DNA of 64,000 nucleotides from Oleomonas cavernae (GTDB lineage Bacteria; Pseudomonadota; Alphaproteobacteria; Zavarziniales; Zavarziniaceae). How positions within the stretch are numbered: position 1 is the stretch's first letter; the number at the start of each line of letters is the position of its first letter. The stretch is from NCBI RefSeq assembly GCF_003590945.1, contig NZ_QYUK01000016.1, positions 372,001-436,000 of the forward strand, given 5' to 3'. Below the pieces are notes generated by a model. The model saw only the letters and a program-made list of their open reading frames with translations, was not told the origin of the DNA and searched no databases. A program made the translations under genes and the position numbers. Positions 46,977 to 55,013 of the stretch are shown piece by piece.

Positions 46977-48727
46977 TGGTTGAAATGCAGGCGCAGGAAC
47001 GCGCTTTTCGTCGCCGGATCCGTGCCCGCTTTCAGGCGATCCGCCAGCCGCTGGATCAGCACGCCCGAGACATTCGCCATGGCGCTATCGATGGCCGTGT
47101 CGTCGTCGCTCTCCAGCAGGGCGGCAAGGTCGGGGGCCGTCGCCGGCACCAGGGGCAGCGGGGCGCCGGCATGGCGCAGTTCGATGTCGAGGCTCAACTC
47201 GTCGAAACTGCCCGTGATCGCCGTGACCATCCGCCCGCCGCCCGCGGCGCGGATCGCCTCGACCGCCTCGACCGCGGCCTGGGCGGCGCGGCTGACGGCG
47301 TCGCGCCGGGCCGCCCAGGCACCGCCCATCCGCTCGATGAACTCGGTGACCTGGATCTCGGGCGCCGGCGCCGTGGTGATCGCCTGGGTCTGCGTCTTGC
47401 GGATGCCTAAGCGGAAGATCTGGTTGAGCACGATCGCCAGCAGGCCGGTGACGATGAAGCCGCTGCCCACAAGCGGGTGCAGCGAGGCCGGCGCATGGCT
47501 CGCGACCCCCGGCATCATCAGGATGCCGACGCCGCAGACCAGCGAAATGCCGATGATGAAGACGCCGCGGGTATCGAGCTGGCGCGAGGCGACGAGGTCC
47601 ATCCCTGAGGCGATCAGGAAGGCCGCGGCATAGAATTCGATGGCGCCGATCACCGGGGTCGGGATCAGGGTCAGGGCCATGGTCACCTGGGGCAGGAAGG
47701 CGATCACGGCCAGGATGGCGGCGGTGGCCAGCCCGGCATAGCGGGTGGTGGCACGGCTGGCGTGGCACAGGCCGATATTGGCCGACGAGGTCGCGGTGGT
47801 CATGCCGCCCAGGGCGCTGCCGATCAGGTCGCCCAGGCCGTTCGCCTGCATGCCCCGGCCGGCCTGCCGCAGGTCGGGCCGGCGCCAGTCGGCATCGTCC
47901 ATCTTGTCCATCAGGATGAAGCTGCCGATCGAATCGATCTGGCCCAGCAGGGCGATGAAGGCGACGCCGATGACCGCGCCGATGGGCACGTCGAAGACCG
48001 GGGTGGCGAGCATCGGCAGGGCGAAAGCCGGCACCGCCAGCAGGCTGTCGCCGCCTGTGAGGCGGCCCATCAACAGCGCCGTGGCCACGCCGGCGGCGAT
48101 GCCGATCAGCAGCGCGAACAGTTTCACGCGCCGGCCGCCCCAGATCGACAGGGCCACGACGATCGCGAAGGTGGCGCCCGAGACCGCTAGGCTGTCGCCG
48201 TCCATTGCCTGGTCCGGCCCCAGGCCCAGGGCATGGGAGAAGGCCACGCGCACCAGCGAAAGGCCGCCGATCAGGACCACGAGGCCGGTGACGATGGGCG
48301 GGAACAGCCCGCGCAGGCGCGGCGCGAAGGGGGAGACGGCCAATGCCACGATGGCCGAGACCACGCTGATCAGCACCATGCCGCCGGCCCCGGTGACCGC
48401 CAGGATGGGGATCGCCAGGGGCAACACGAAGGGCGACGGTATTTGGACGATCAGCGCGCCCGCGCCCAGCTTTCCGCCCCAGGCCTGGAGTGCGGTGCCC
48501 AGGGCCATGGTGATGATGGTGGCGGCCAGCATGGCCCTGGTCTCGTCATGGCCGAGGCCGGCTCCCTTGGCGACCGCCAGGACATAGGCCGAGAGGCCGA
48601 GCGCCATGGCCGCATGCTGCAGCCCCAGGGTCAGCAGGGTGAAGGAGGATGGCCGTTGGTCCGCCGCCAGCGACAGTTCCTGGGGCCGGCGGCGGGGCCG
48701 CGATGGGGGCAGGCCGAAGCGACTCAT
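46973..48727 (-). CDS. NCS2-family permease with GHKL-like C-terminal domain
   Basis: A 584-aa paralogue of the protein at 44516. After a basic, Pro-rich N-terminus (FGLPPSRPRRRPQELS) come NCS2 TM helices (LTLGLQHAAMALGLSAYVLA, IVQIPSPFVLPLAIPILAVT, IGSALGGMTTATSSANIGLC). The C-terminal tail of about 130 aa starts at QVTEFIERMGGAWAARRDAV and ends with GVLIQRLADRLKAG and LRLHFNH. Tail layout resembles anti-sigma GHKL domains, but the ATP-binding motifs are weak. It is coupled to the carbonic anhydrase gene by a 4-bp overlap and divergent from the STAS gene; the 208-bp gap between them includes an AT-rich stretch suited to promoters. Confidence 0.86.
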   Translation of the reverse strand: MSRFGLPPSRPRRRPQELSLAADQRPSSFTLLTLGLQHAAMALGLSAYVLAVAKGAGLGHDETRAMLAATIITMALGTALQAWGGKLGAGALIVQIPSPFVLPLAIPILAVTGAGGMVLISVVSAIVALAVSPFAPRLRGLFPPIVTGLVVLIGGLSLVRVAFSHALGLGPDQAMDGDSLAVSGATFAIVVALSIWGGRRVKLFALLIGIAAGVATALLMGRLTGGDSLLAVPAFALPMLATPVFDVPIGAVIGVAFIALLGQIDSIGSFILMDKMDDADWRRPDLRQAGRGMQANGLGDLIGSALGGMTTATSSANIGLCHASRATTRYAGLATAAILAVIAFLPQVTMALTLIPTPVIGAIEFYAAAFLIASGMDLVASRQLDTRGVFIIGISLVCGVGILMMPGVASHAPASLHPLVGSGFIVTGLLAIVLNQIFRLGIRKTQTQAITTAPAPEIQVTEFIERMGGAWAARRDAVSRAAQAAVEAVEAIRAAGGGRMVTAITGSFDELSLDIELRHAGAPLPLVPATAPDLAALLESDDDTAIDSAMANVSGVLIQRLADRLKAGTDPATKSAFLRLHFNH

Positions 48728-48935
48728 CGGCCAGCCCGTGGCCGGCGGTCATCACTACGTGGGGCGGCATACCGATAAGCCGTTGCCTGCATGAGTACTT
48801 CCTGTCCAGCCCGTCGCCTTCGGCTGATGTCTCATCATGCAGCCGCTCCAAATCTATTGCCATTATGGTATTAATTTTTACCTTTTCGGCGACACTCTGC
48901 ACCACAATCGCGTGTTTTTTTGAGGATCCAAGACG

Positions 48936-49268
48936 ATGAGCATCACCTTCGAAGCGGGCGAAGCCACGCTTGTCGCCAATCTGCAGGGGCGGCTGGACAG
49001 CACGAATTCGGCGGCGGTGGAGGCGGAGCTGCTGGGCCGGATGAATGGCGGCGGGACCGGCCTGGTGCTGGATTTCTCGCGGCTCGACTATATTTCCAGC
49101 GCCGGCCTCAGGGTCGTGCTGGTGGTCGCCAAGCGCCTGAAGCAGGCCGGGAGCACCTTCATCCTCGCGGGCCTGCAACCCCATATCAAGGATGTGTTCG
49201 AGATTGCCGGCTTCCTCAGCATTCTCGACGTTGCCGGCAGCCGCGCCGAGGCGCTGGCCCGCCTCTGA
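48936..49268 (+). CDS. STAS-domain anti-sigma factor antagonist
   Basis: A 110-aa SpoIIAA/RsbV-like protein. Motifs are VANLQGRLDSTNSAAVEAEL and the phosphorylation-loop segment LDYISSAGLRVVLVVAKR, where the Ser of SSAG is the expected regulatory phosphosite, followed by a C-terminal IAGFLSILDVAG. In partner switching, a GHKL kinase phosphorylates this Ser and a SpoIIE phosphatase removes it. Both partner types are encoded next door on the other strand. The start follows gaggatcc. Its stop TGA is immediately followed by the TCA of the convergent phosphatase gene. Confidence 0.94.
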   Translation: MSITFEAGEATLVANLQGRLDSTNSAAVEAELLGRMNGGGTGLVLDFSRLDYISSAGLRVVLVVAKRLKQAGSTFILAGLQPHIKDVFEIAGFLSILDVAGSRAEALARL

Positions 49269-51194
49269 TCAGGAAACCGCCGCGACCGCCGGCCGGGGGC
49301 CGAGATAACGGATCACCAGGCAGGTGATATCGTCGGACTGTTCGGCCTGGCCGACGAACCGGTCGACCGCCCGGGTCACACTTTCGATGACGACATCCAC
49401 CGCCTGGGCATGGGCGGTGCCCAGTGCCGTGCGCAGGCGGGCCTCGGTGAATTCCTGGCCGCCGGCATCCATCGCCTCGGAGATGCCGTCGGTATAGAGG
49501 AACAGCGTGTCGCCCGCCTCCAGCCGGGTCGTCCGTTCGGTATAGGCCATGCCCGGCATGACCCCCAGGGCCATGCCGCCGGTCCGCGGCAGGTCGGTCA
49601 CGCTGCCGTCGCCCCGCCGGATCATCATCGGCGGGTTGTGGCCGCCGTTGGCATAGGCGAGGTCGCCGGTTTGGGTGTCGAGGATGCCGTAGAAGGTGGT
49701 GACGAACAGGTCCATCGGGTTCTGGTCGCACAGCAGCGTGTTGGCCCGGGCCAGGCAGGCCCCGGGCGCACGGTGTTCCCTGGCGCTCGATTGCAGCACG
49801 GTGCGCGAAATCGCCATGAAGAAGGCCGCCGGCACGCCCTTGCCCGAAACGTCGGCGATGACGATGCCCAGGTGACGCTGGTCGAGGGCGAAGAAATCAT
49901 AGAAGTCGCCGCCCAGCTCCCGCGCCGGCACCATCGTCGCCTTGCCGGTGTAGGAGGGATGGACGGGTAGCGCCTGCGGCAGGATCGCCGCCTGAAGGCT
50001 GCGCGCGGCATCCAGCTCGGTCTCGACCCGGCGTTTCGATTCCTCCAGCAGCGCGTTCTTCTGCTCGAGTTCCAGCGTGCGCGCGCGGACCTGGGCCTCC
50101 AGGTTCTGCTCGCGGGTCTGCACTTCGATCGCCATGTGCTGGAACACCCGGGCCAGGGTGCCCAATTCGTCCGGGGCGGCGGCCAGCCGGTCGATGCTCT
50201 GCGGCTGGAACACCCGGCGATCGATCTCACCGGCCGCCCGGGTCATGGCGACGACGGGCCGGGCGATCCGGCTGGCAAAGACCGCGGCGACGCTGACCCC
50301 GACCGCGAAGACCAGCGCCGCCGCCGCGGCACCGTAGAGCAGGTAGTCGAGCAGCATCAGGTCGAGGCGGCGGTTGGACATCTCCAGCACCGTCGCGCCG
50401 ATGGTAATCCCGGCGGTATCCCTGATCGGGGCCGACACCCACAGGCGGCCGTCCCGCAGGGTCGAGGCGGCCTGGCTGTTGGAGACCGCCGCCGCGGCCA
50501 TGTCGGCGACCGTACCCGGCGGCACCGCTTCCCCGACCCGGGCCAGCAGGCGGAAGGTATCGTCGAGCACCTGGATCGCCAGGATGTCGTCGCGATCGAG
50601 CAGCGCCTCGAGCAGGACCGGCAGGCTGTTCGCCGCCCGGACCGCATCGAGGACCGCGACCGGCTGGCCGGCGATCAGGGCGCGGTTGCCGGGCACGCGA
50701 ACCCCGACATAGCGGGTGCCGTCGACCGGGGCGCCGAAATCGACACTGAATTTCCGGCCCGAGGTCAGGGCGTCCAGCGCCTCCCGGGACAGGGTCGCGG
50801 GCAGGGATTCGCCGCGGATGACCGCGCCGTAATTGCCCACCGAATTGGCCAGCACGTTGCCCTCGGCATCGATCAGCCAGATCGAATCGAGATTGCTGCG
50901 TGCCGCGATTTCGGCGAGCTGGTCGCTGAGGTCGGCCGGGCTGGGTTCGCTCAGGTGGGCGACGGCAAGGGCCAGGGTCGCCAGGTCGTCGAGCAGGACG
51001 TCCTGCATCTCCTCGAGCGAGACCTCGGTCAGGCGCGCACTCTCGGCGACGATGCGGGCAACGCCGTGGGCCTGGTTTTCCGCCTGGGCGATCAGGGCCT
51101 GGCGTCCGAGCCAGCCGAACACCAGGCTGATCATCAGCACGGCCAGGGCGATGCAGCCGGCCACCATCAGGACAAGGCGGCGGGTCAAGGTCAC
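49269..51194 (-). CDS. Membrane sensor with HAMP and SpoIIE/PP2C phosphatase domain
   Basis: A 641-aa RsbU/RsbP-type phosphatase. It has TM1 at about 8-28, a periplasmic sensor of about 240 residues (dCache-like, with SIWLIDAEGNVLANSVGNYG) and TM2 around LLYGAAAAALVFAVGVSVAA. HAMP (RIARPVVAMTRAAGEIDRR) and a coiled coil (ELEQKNALLEESKRRVETEL) follow. The PP2C/SpoIIE domain has ELGGDFYDFF, ADVSGKGVPAAFFMA, LYTDGISEAMDAGG and QSDDITCLVIRY, all metal Asp present. The start is GTG at 51192-51194, overlapping the stop of the permease-ATPase gene. It would dephosphorylate the neighbouring STAS protein. Confidence 0.92.
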   Translation of the reverse strand: MTLTRRLVLMVAGCIALAVLMISLVFGWLGRQALIAQAENQAHGVARIVAESARLTEVSLEEMQDVLLDDLATLALAVAHLSEPSPADLSDQLAEIAARSNLDSIWLIDAEGNVLANSVGNYGAVIRGESLPATLSREALDALTSGRKFSVDFGAPVDGTRYVGVRVPGNRALIAGQPVAVLDAVRAANSLPVLLEALLDRDDILAIQVLDDTFRLLARVGEAVPPGTVADMAAAAVSNSQAASTLRDGRLWVSAPIRDTAGITIGATVLEMSNRRLDLMLLDYLLYGAAAAALVFAVGVSVAAVFASRIARPVVAMTRAAGEIDRRVFQPQSIDRLAAAPDELGTLARVFQHMAIEVQTREQNLEAQVRARTLELEQKNALLEESKRRVETELDAARSLQAAILPQALPVHPSYTGKATMVPARELGGDFYDFFALDQRHLGIVIADVSGKGVPAAFFMAISRTVLQSSAREHRAPGACLARANTLLCDQNPMDLFVTTFYGILDTQTGDLAYANGGHNPPMMIRRGDGSVTDLPRTGGMALGVMPGMAYTERTTRLEAGDTLFLYTDGISEAMDAGGQEFTEARLRTALGTAHAQAVDVVIESVTRAVDRFVGQAEQSDDITCLVIRYLGPRPAVAAVS

Positions 51195-52345
51195 GGCGCA
51201 TATCCATCGGTGGCGGCGCCGGGGCGCAGCATGACCAGCCGAACCAGGTTCCGCTCGCCGACCCGGTGGTAATAGGCCCGGTCGACCAGCTTGCCCACCA
51301 GATGGACGCCGAGCCCGCCCACCGCCCGGGTTTCCACCGGCTGGTCCAGAGCCGGCGGCGGCGCCTCGCGGAACGGATCGAAGGCGGGGCCGGCATCGCT
51401 GAGCTCGACACTGATGCAGCGCGGATCGACCAGGATGGCCACGCCCAGGGTGGAGCTGGGCACCGCGCCGTGCATCACCACATTGGTCACCAGTTCCTCG
51501 ACCGACATGGTCAGCTTGAAGACGGCGCCGGCGTCGAGAATGTCGTCGGCCGCACTCTCGATCGCGGCCTGGATCGGGGCGATGGCATCGAGCGATACGG
51601 GCAGGTCGAAGCGGCGCTCGAGAATGGTGTCTGCGGCCATCGGCATATCCCCGTCCGGCAGGATGATCAGGTTGAACTCGGCAAAGCCGCCGCGATCGGC
51701 CAGGGCTGCCCTGGCCCCGGCCCGTGAGCCGGCGCGCCGGCTGAGCCTGGCCTTGGCATGGCTCATGAGCCGGGCCAGCGGCCAGCAGAAGGCCAGGAAC
51801 CACGCCATGGTATAGAGATAGACCCAGACGATCGCGCCGGGATCGCCCACGGCGGCGATCACCGTATTGGCCCGCTGGACGATTTCCGGCACCCCGATCA
51901 CCGAGGCGGTGGACGAGGCCATCATGATGATCAGGAAATAGGTGGTCCAGGCCGGGATGAAGTAGAGCGCCTCGACCGTCTCGCCGCGGCGGTGGTGGCG
52001 GAAGGCGGACAGGGCATTGTCGGAGACGAAGCCGGCGACCGCGACCGACAAGGCGAGCGACGCCTTCAGCCAGCCGTCCAGCGGCACCACGGTATCGCCC
52101 AGCTCGACCTGCGGCGGCAGCGCATAGGCGAGGTAGTAGATCAGCACGAAGGTGGGCGGCAGGCGCGCGGCGGCGGTCAGGCCGGCGCCCAGGCGCGAGC
52201 CCGACAGGCGCAGCCGCGCCAGGCCCAGCCCCAGCGGCGTGCCGATCGCCATGGTCACGGCCGAGATCAGGATGTTCCACAGGAAGCCCTGCCCCAGGTA
52301 CGGGGTCCAGGTCCAGAGCATGGCGGCGGTCTCGCTGAACTTCAT
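51191..52345 (-). CDS. ABC permease (HisM-type) fused to RsbW-like GHKL ATPase domain
   Basis: A 384-aa fusion. Residues about 10-195 are an amino-acid ABC permease (GQGFLWNILISAVTMAIGTP, LPPTFVLIYYLAYALPP, SSTASVIGVPEIVQRANTV), with a shortened EAA coupling region (RRGETVEALYFIPAWTTYF). Residues about 240-376 form an anti-sigma-type GHKL domain with the N-box SVEELVTNVVMHG (Glu284, Asn288), the G1 box ELSDAGPAFDPF (Asp317-Ala-Gly) and the G2 box GGLGVHLVGKLVD (343-355). ATP binding should be intact. The start overlaps the preceding stop by 4 bp. A transport channel joined to a partner-switching kinase suggests direct signal transfer. Confidence 0.9.
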   Translation of the reverse strand: MKFSETAAMLWTWTPYLGQGFLWNILISAVTMAIGTPLGLGLARLRLSGSRLGAGLTAAARLPPTFVLIYYLAYALPPQVELGDTVVPLDGWLKASLALSVAVAGFVSDNALSAFRHHRRGETVEALYFIPAWTTYFLIIMMASSTASVIGVPEIVQRANTVIAAVGDPGAIVWVYLYTMAWFLAFCWPLARLMSHAKARLSRRAGSRAGARAALADRGGFAEFNLIILPDGDMPMAADTILERRFDLPVSLDAIAPIQAAIESAADDILDAGAVFKLTMSVEELVTNVVMHGAVPSSTLGVAILVDPRCISVELSDAGPAFDPFREAPPPALDQPVETRAVGGLGVHLVGKLVDRAYYHRVGERNLVRLVMLRPGAATDGYAP

Positions 52346-53931
52346 CGCCGCTGGAGCCGCCGCTCGACCAGGGTGAAGCCATGCACCACCGCCAGCACGA
52401 TCGCGATATAGGCGAGCAGGAGGATGTTCATCATCACCGGGCCGTTGCCATAGTCGGCGACGATCGAGGTGCTGACATGCACCAGTTCGGGCACCGCGAT
52501 GGCACTGGCCATGGCGGTGGCCTTGACCACGTTGACGCAGCTTCCCATCACGGCGGGAAACGCCAGGCGCGCAACCCGCCGCAGGCGTCCGGCCCCGGGC
52601 CCGACGGTGTCGGCCGCCTCGGCCAGGGCGACCGCATTGGCGGCCCCGGCGTAGAAGGAGAGGACGCCTGCGGCGGCGAGGAAGGCATTCAGCGACAGGC
52701 CCTGCGCCGCCAGCAGACCGCCGATTCCGAAGAACACCAGATAGAGCTGGAGCAGCGGCGGTGTCATGCGCATGAGCGCCAGGGCCAGGTGCACCAGCGG
52801 GGTGACCACGGCCAGGCGCCGGCGGATCAGGCCCGCCCCGGCGATGCCGACCAGCACGCTGCCGATCACCACGGCCAGCGCCAGCCCGATGGTCACCAGC
52901 AGCCCCCAGGCGAACTGCCCGCGATTATAGGCGTCATAGAAGGCGGTCAGGTCGATGCCGAAATCATCGCGCAGGGCCAGCGCAAGGCCGACCAGGCCGC
53001 TCAGTTCCTGGGCCTGGATCAGGTTCAGTTCGCGGCAGTCGGTGGGCCATTTGCCGTCGGCCTGGCGGCGGCAATGCCATTGCCCGTCGTCGTCCCGCGC
53101 CGACCAGCGGGCGGACGCCTCACCCAGGTAGGCCGACGGCGGCAGTCGCCATTTCGCCTCCAGCGCCAGCAGCCGGCCGTCGCGCAGCCAGCCGGCAACG
53201 GCCTCATCGAACAGGCCGGCCAGCCGGTCGTCGGCGGCGACGGCGACCGCCCAGGGCGCGACGAAATCGGCCGGCAGCAGGCGGTAGCCGGGCCAGGCCC
53301 CGCTGGCCATCTGATGCTGCAGGGCGGCCTCGTCATACAGCCAGCCGGCACAGCGGCCATCGCGCAACGCCAGTTCGGCGTCGCGGGTGTTGCCGAAGGC
53401 GCGGATATCGACCAGCAGCCGGGTCGCCGCCAGGCGGTTCCACAAGGCACCCTGGACGGCACAGAGCGTTTGCCCCCGCGTCTCCATCCAGCCGTGGATC
53501 GGGCTGCCGGCCGGGACCAGCACGCTGGCCCCGCCGCCGTAGTAGCCGGGCTCGATCATGCGGACCAGGCGGCGGCGGTCGACCGTGTCGCCCAGGGTGG
53601 CGACCAGCACGTCGACATCGCCGGCGGTCAGCTTCTGCAAGCGGTTGGAACTGGTCACCGGCACCAGGTGCAGCGCCACCCCCAGGGTCTCCGCCAGGCC
53701 GGCGGCCACGTCCACGTCGAAGCCGACGGTGGTGCCCGCGGCATCGCGGTACCCGAAGGGTTCGTAGTCGACCTTGACGCCGGCGATCAACTCGCCGCGC
53801 TGCCGGATCTCGTCCAGCCGGTCGGCCCTGGCCGGGCCGCTGGCCATGACACCCAGGACGACGAGAAGCACAAGGGCCGCGATCCGTTGCGTGAGAACCT
53901 CGGGCGAAGACAACGGAAAGGGAACCTCCAA
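52342..53931 (-). CDS. Periplasmic-binding-protein/ABC permease fusion (amino-acid type)
   Basis: A 529-aa protein. It has a signal/TM segment (about 14-36) and a family-3 amino-acid binding domain (about 37-265) with DEIRQRGELIAGVKVDYEPF, GFDVDVAAGLAETLGV and LTAGDVDVLVATLGDT. A linker with two Cys (QWHCRRQ, TDCREL) follows, then a HisM/GlnP permease (about 330-529) with FAWGLLVTIGLALAVVIGSV, LALMRMTPPLLQLYLVFFG and an EAA segment AEAADTVGPGAGRLRRVARL. SBP-permease fusions are known, but here no ABC ATPase gene lies in the locus. It pairs with the permease-ATPase fusion downstream. The start at 53931 may lie upstream of the real one (Met31 is too far inside the signal). Confidence 0.9.
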   Translation of the reverse strand: MEVPFPLSSPEVLTQRIAALVLLVVLGVMASGPARADRLDEIRQRGELIAGVKVDYEPFGYRDAAGTTVGFDVDVAAGLAETLGVALHLVPVTSSNRLQKLTAGDVDVLVATLGDTVDRRRLVRMIEPGYYGGGASVLVPAGSPIHGWMETRGQTLCAVQGALWNRLAATRLLVDIRAFGNTRDAELALRDGRCAGWLYDEAALQHQMASGAWPGYRLLPADFVAPWAVAVAADDRLAGLFDEAVAGWLRDGRLLALEAKWRLPPSAYLGEASARWSARDDDGQWHCRRQADGKWPTDCRELNLIQAQELSGLVGLALALRDDFGIDLTAFYDAYNRGQFAWGLLVTIGLALAVVIGSVLVGIAGAGLIRRRLAVVTPLVHLALALMRMTPPLLQLYLVFFGIGGLLAAQGLSLNAFLAAAGVLSFYAGAANAVALAEAADTVGPGAGRLRRVARLAFPAVMGSCVNVVKATAMASAIAVPELVHVSTSIVADYGNGPVMMNILLLAYIAIVLAVVHGFTLVERRLQRR

Positions 53932-54057
53932 CCTGGGGCCGGCAGCCGGAACGCCCGTTCCGGGGATCGGGCAGAACCGATCGGTACGCCTATTTTATGA
54001 ACAAATCCGATCCAAAGTGGTAGCAATTTGCGAATGGCCGCAGCGGAAGGGATCGTC

Positions 54058-54939
54058 GTGAACAGCAAAGGGTGGTCGAGGGTCTTGGCCGGGGCGCTGG
54101 CGCTTGTCCTTGCGCTGTCGGCGACGGCGTCGGCGGCGACGCTCGACCGGATCGCGCAGAGCGGGGTGCTGCGGGCCGGCACGCGGGCCGATGCCGTGCC
54201 TTTTGCCTTCCTGAACGACCAGGGCCAACTGGCCGGGTTCTCCGTCGATCTGCTGGAGGAGATCCGCGCCGCGGTCGAGGCCCGGCTGGGCCGCCCGGTG
54301 AAGCTGGAGCTTTCGGTCGTGACCCCGGCGAACCGCCTGCCCCTGGTCGCCGACGGCAAGCTGGACCTGGTGTGCGAGATCGCCACGCCGACCTGGGCGC
54401 GGGAGGCGACCATCGACTTTTCCGTGCCCTTCTTCCGGGACGGCACGCGCATCCTGGCCTTTCGCGACACGCTGCGGACCACGCCCAGCCTGAAGGACAT
54501 GGTGGTGGGGGTGGCGGAGGGGACGACGACCGCGACCATCCTGGAGGATGCCCTGCCCGGCATCGTGACCCGGGACTATCCCACCATGGACGATGCCTTC
54601 GCGGCCCTGATCAAGGGCGAGGTGCAAGGCGTTGCCAATATCGGCGTGATCCTGCTCGGCCTGTCGCGCAAGCTCGAGCCCAACCGCAGCGTGGTCCTGC
54701 TGCCCCGCGCGGCCCCGCTGGGCAACGAGGCCATGGCCTGCATCCTGCCGCAGGACGACAGCGCCTGGCGCGACCTGGTCAATCACGCGATCATGGACCT
54801 GACCCAGGGCCTGGCCGAGTACCGCGGCCGTTACATGGACATCCACCACAAGTGGTTCGGCCGCGACGGTGTGATGGTCTATCCGCTGGACCGCTCGACC
54901 CGCGACTACCTGCTCCAGTCCAACATCTGGGCCCAGTGA
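54058..54939 (+). CDS. Amino-acid-type periplasmic substrate-binding protein
   Basis: A 293-aa family-3 solute-binding protein. I chose the GTG at 54058-54060 because an AAGGGA site lies 7 bp upstream and it gives NSKGWSRVLAGALALVLALS, a clean signal peptide cleaved near ASA-A. The mature protein has LDRIAQSGVLRAGTRADAVP, GFSVDLLEEIRAAVEARLG, a DLVCEIATPTWAREATIDFS ligand region and GVAEGTTTATILED. In-frame ATGs upstream (54028, 54034) have no ribosome site. Divergent from the SBP-permease fusion; it may deliver ligand to it. Confidence 0.9.
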   Translation: MNSKGWSRVLAGALALVLALSATASAATLDRIAQSGVLRAGTRADAVPFAFLNDQGQLAGFSVDLLEEIRAAVEARLGRPVKLELSVVTPANRLPLVADGKLDLVCEIATPTWAREATIDFSVPFFRDGTRILAFRDTLRTTPSLKDMVVGVAEGTTTATILEDALPGIVTRDYPTMDDAFAALIKGEVQGVANIGVILLGLSRKLEPNRSVVLLPRAAPLGNEAMACILPQDDSAWRDLVNHAIMDLTQGLAEYRGRYMDIHHKWFGRDGVMVYPLDRSTRDYLLQSNIWAQ

Positions 54940-55013
54940 CGCCGATGGGATTGGCCCGGCAGCCCGTTTGCCGCTACCGTCACCTTCCGGTGGTTTAATC
55001 GAGAGGTCCCGCG

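Noticed and set aside
49269-52382. A 1037-codon open frame extending the SpoIIE phosphatase upstream through the permease-kinase gene.
   Set aside because: Upstream of 51194 it is an out-of-frame reading of the permease-kinase gene with Arg/Gly/Pro-rich, motif-free sequence. The GTG at 51194 overlapping the preceding stop is the natural start.
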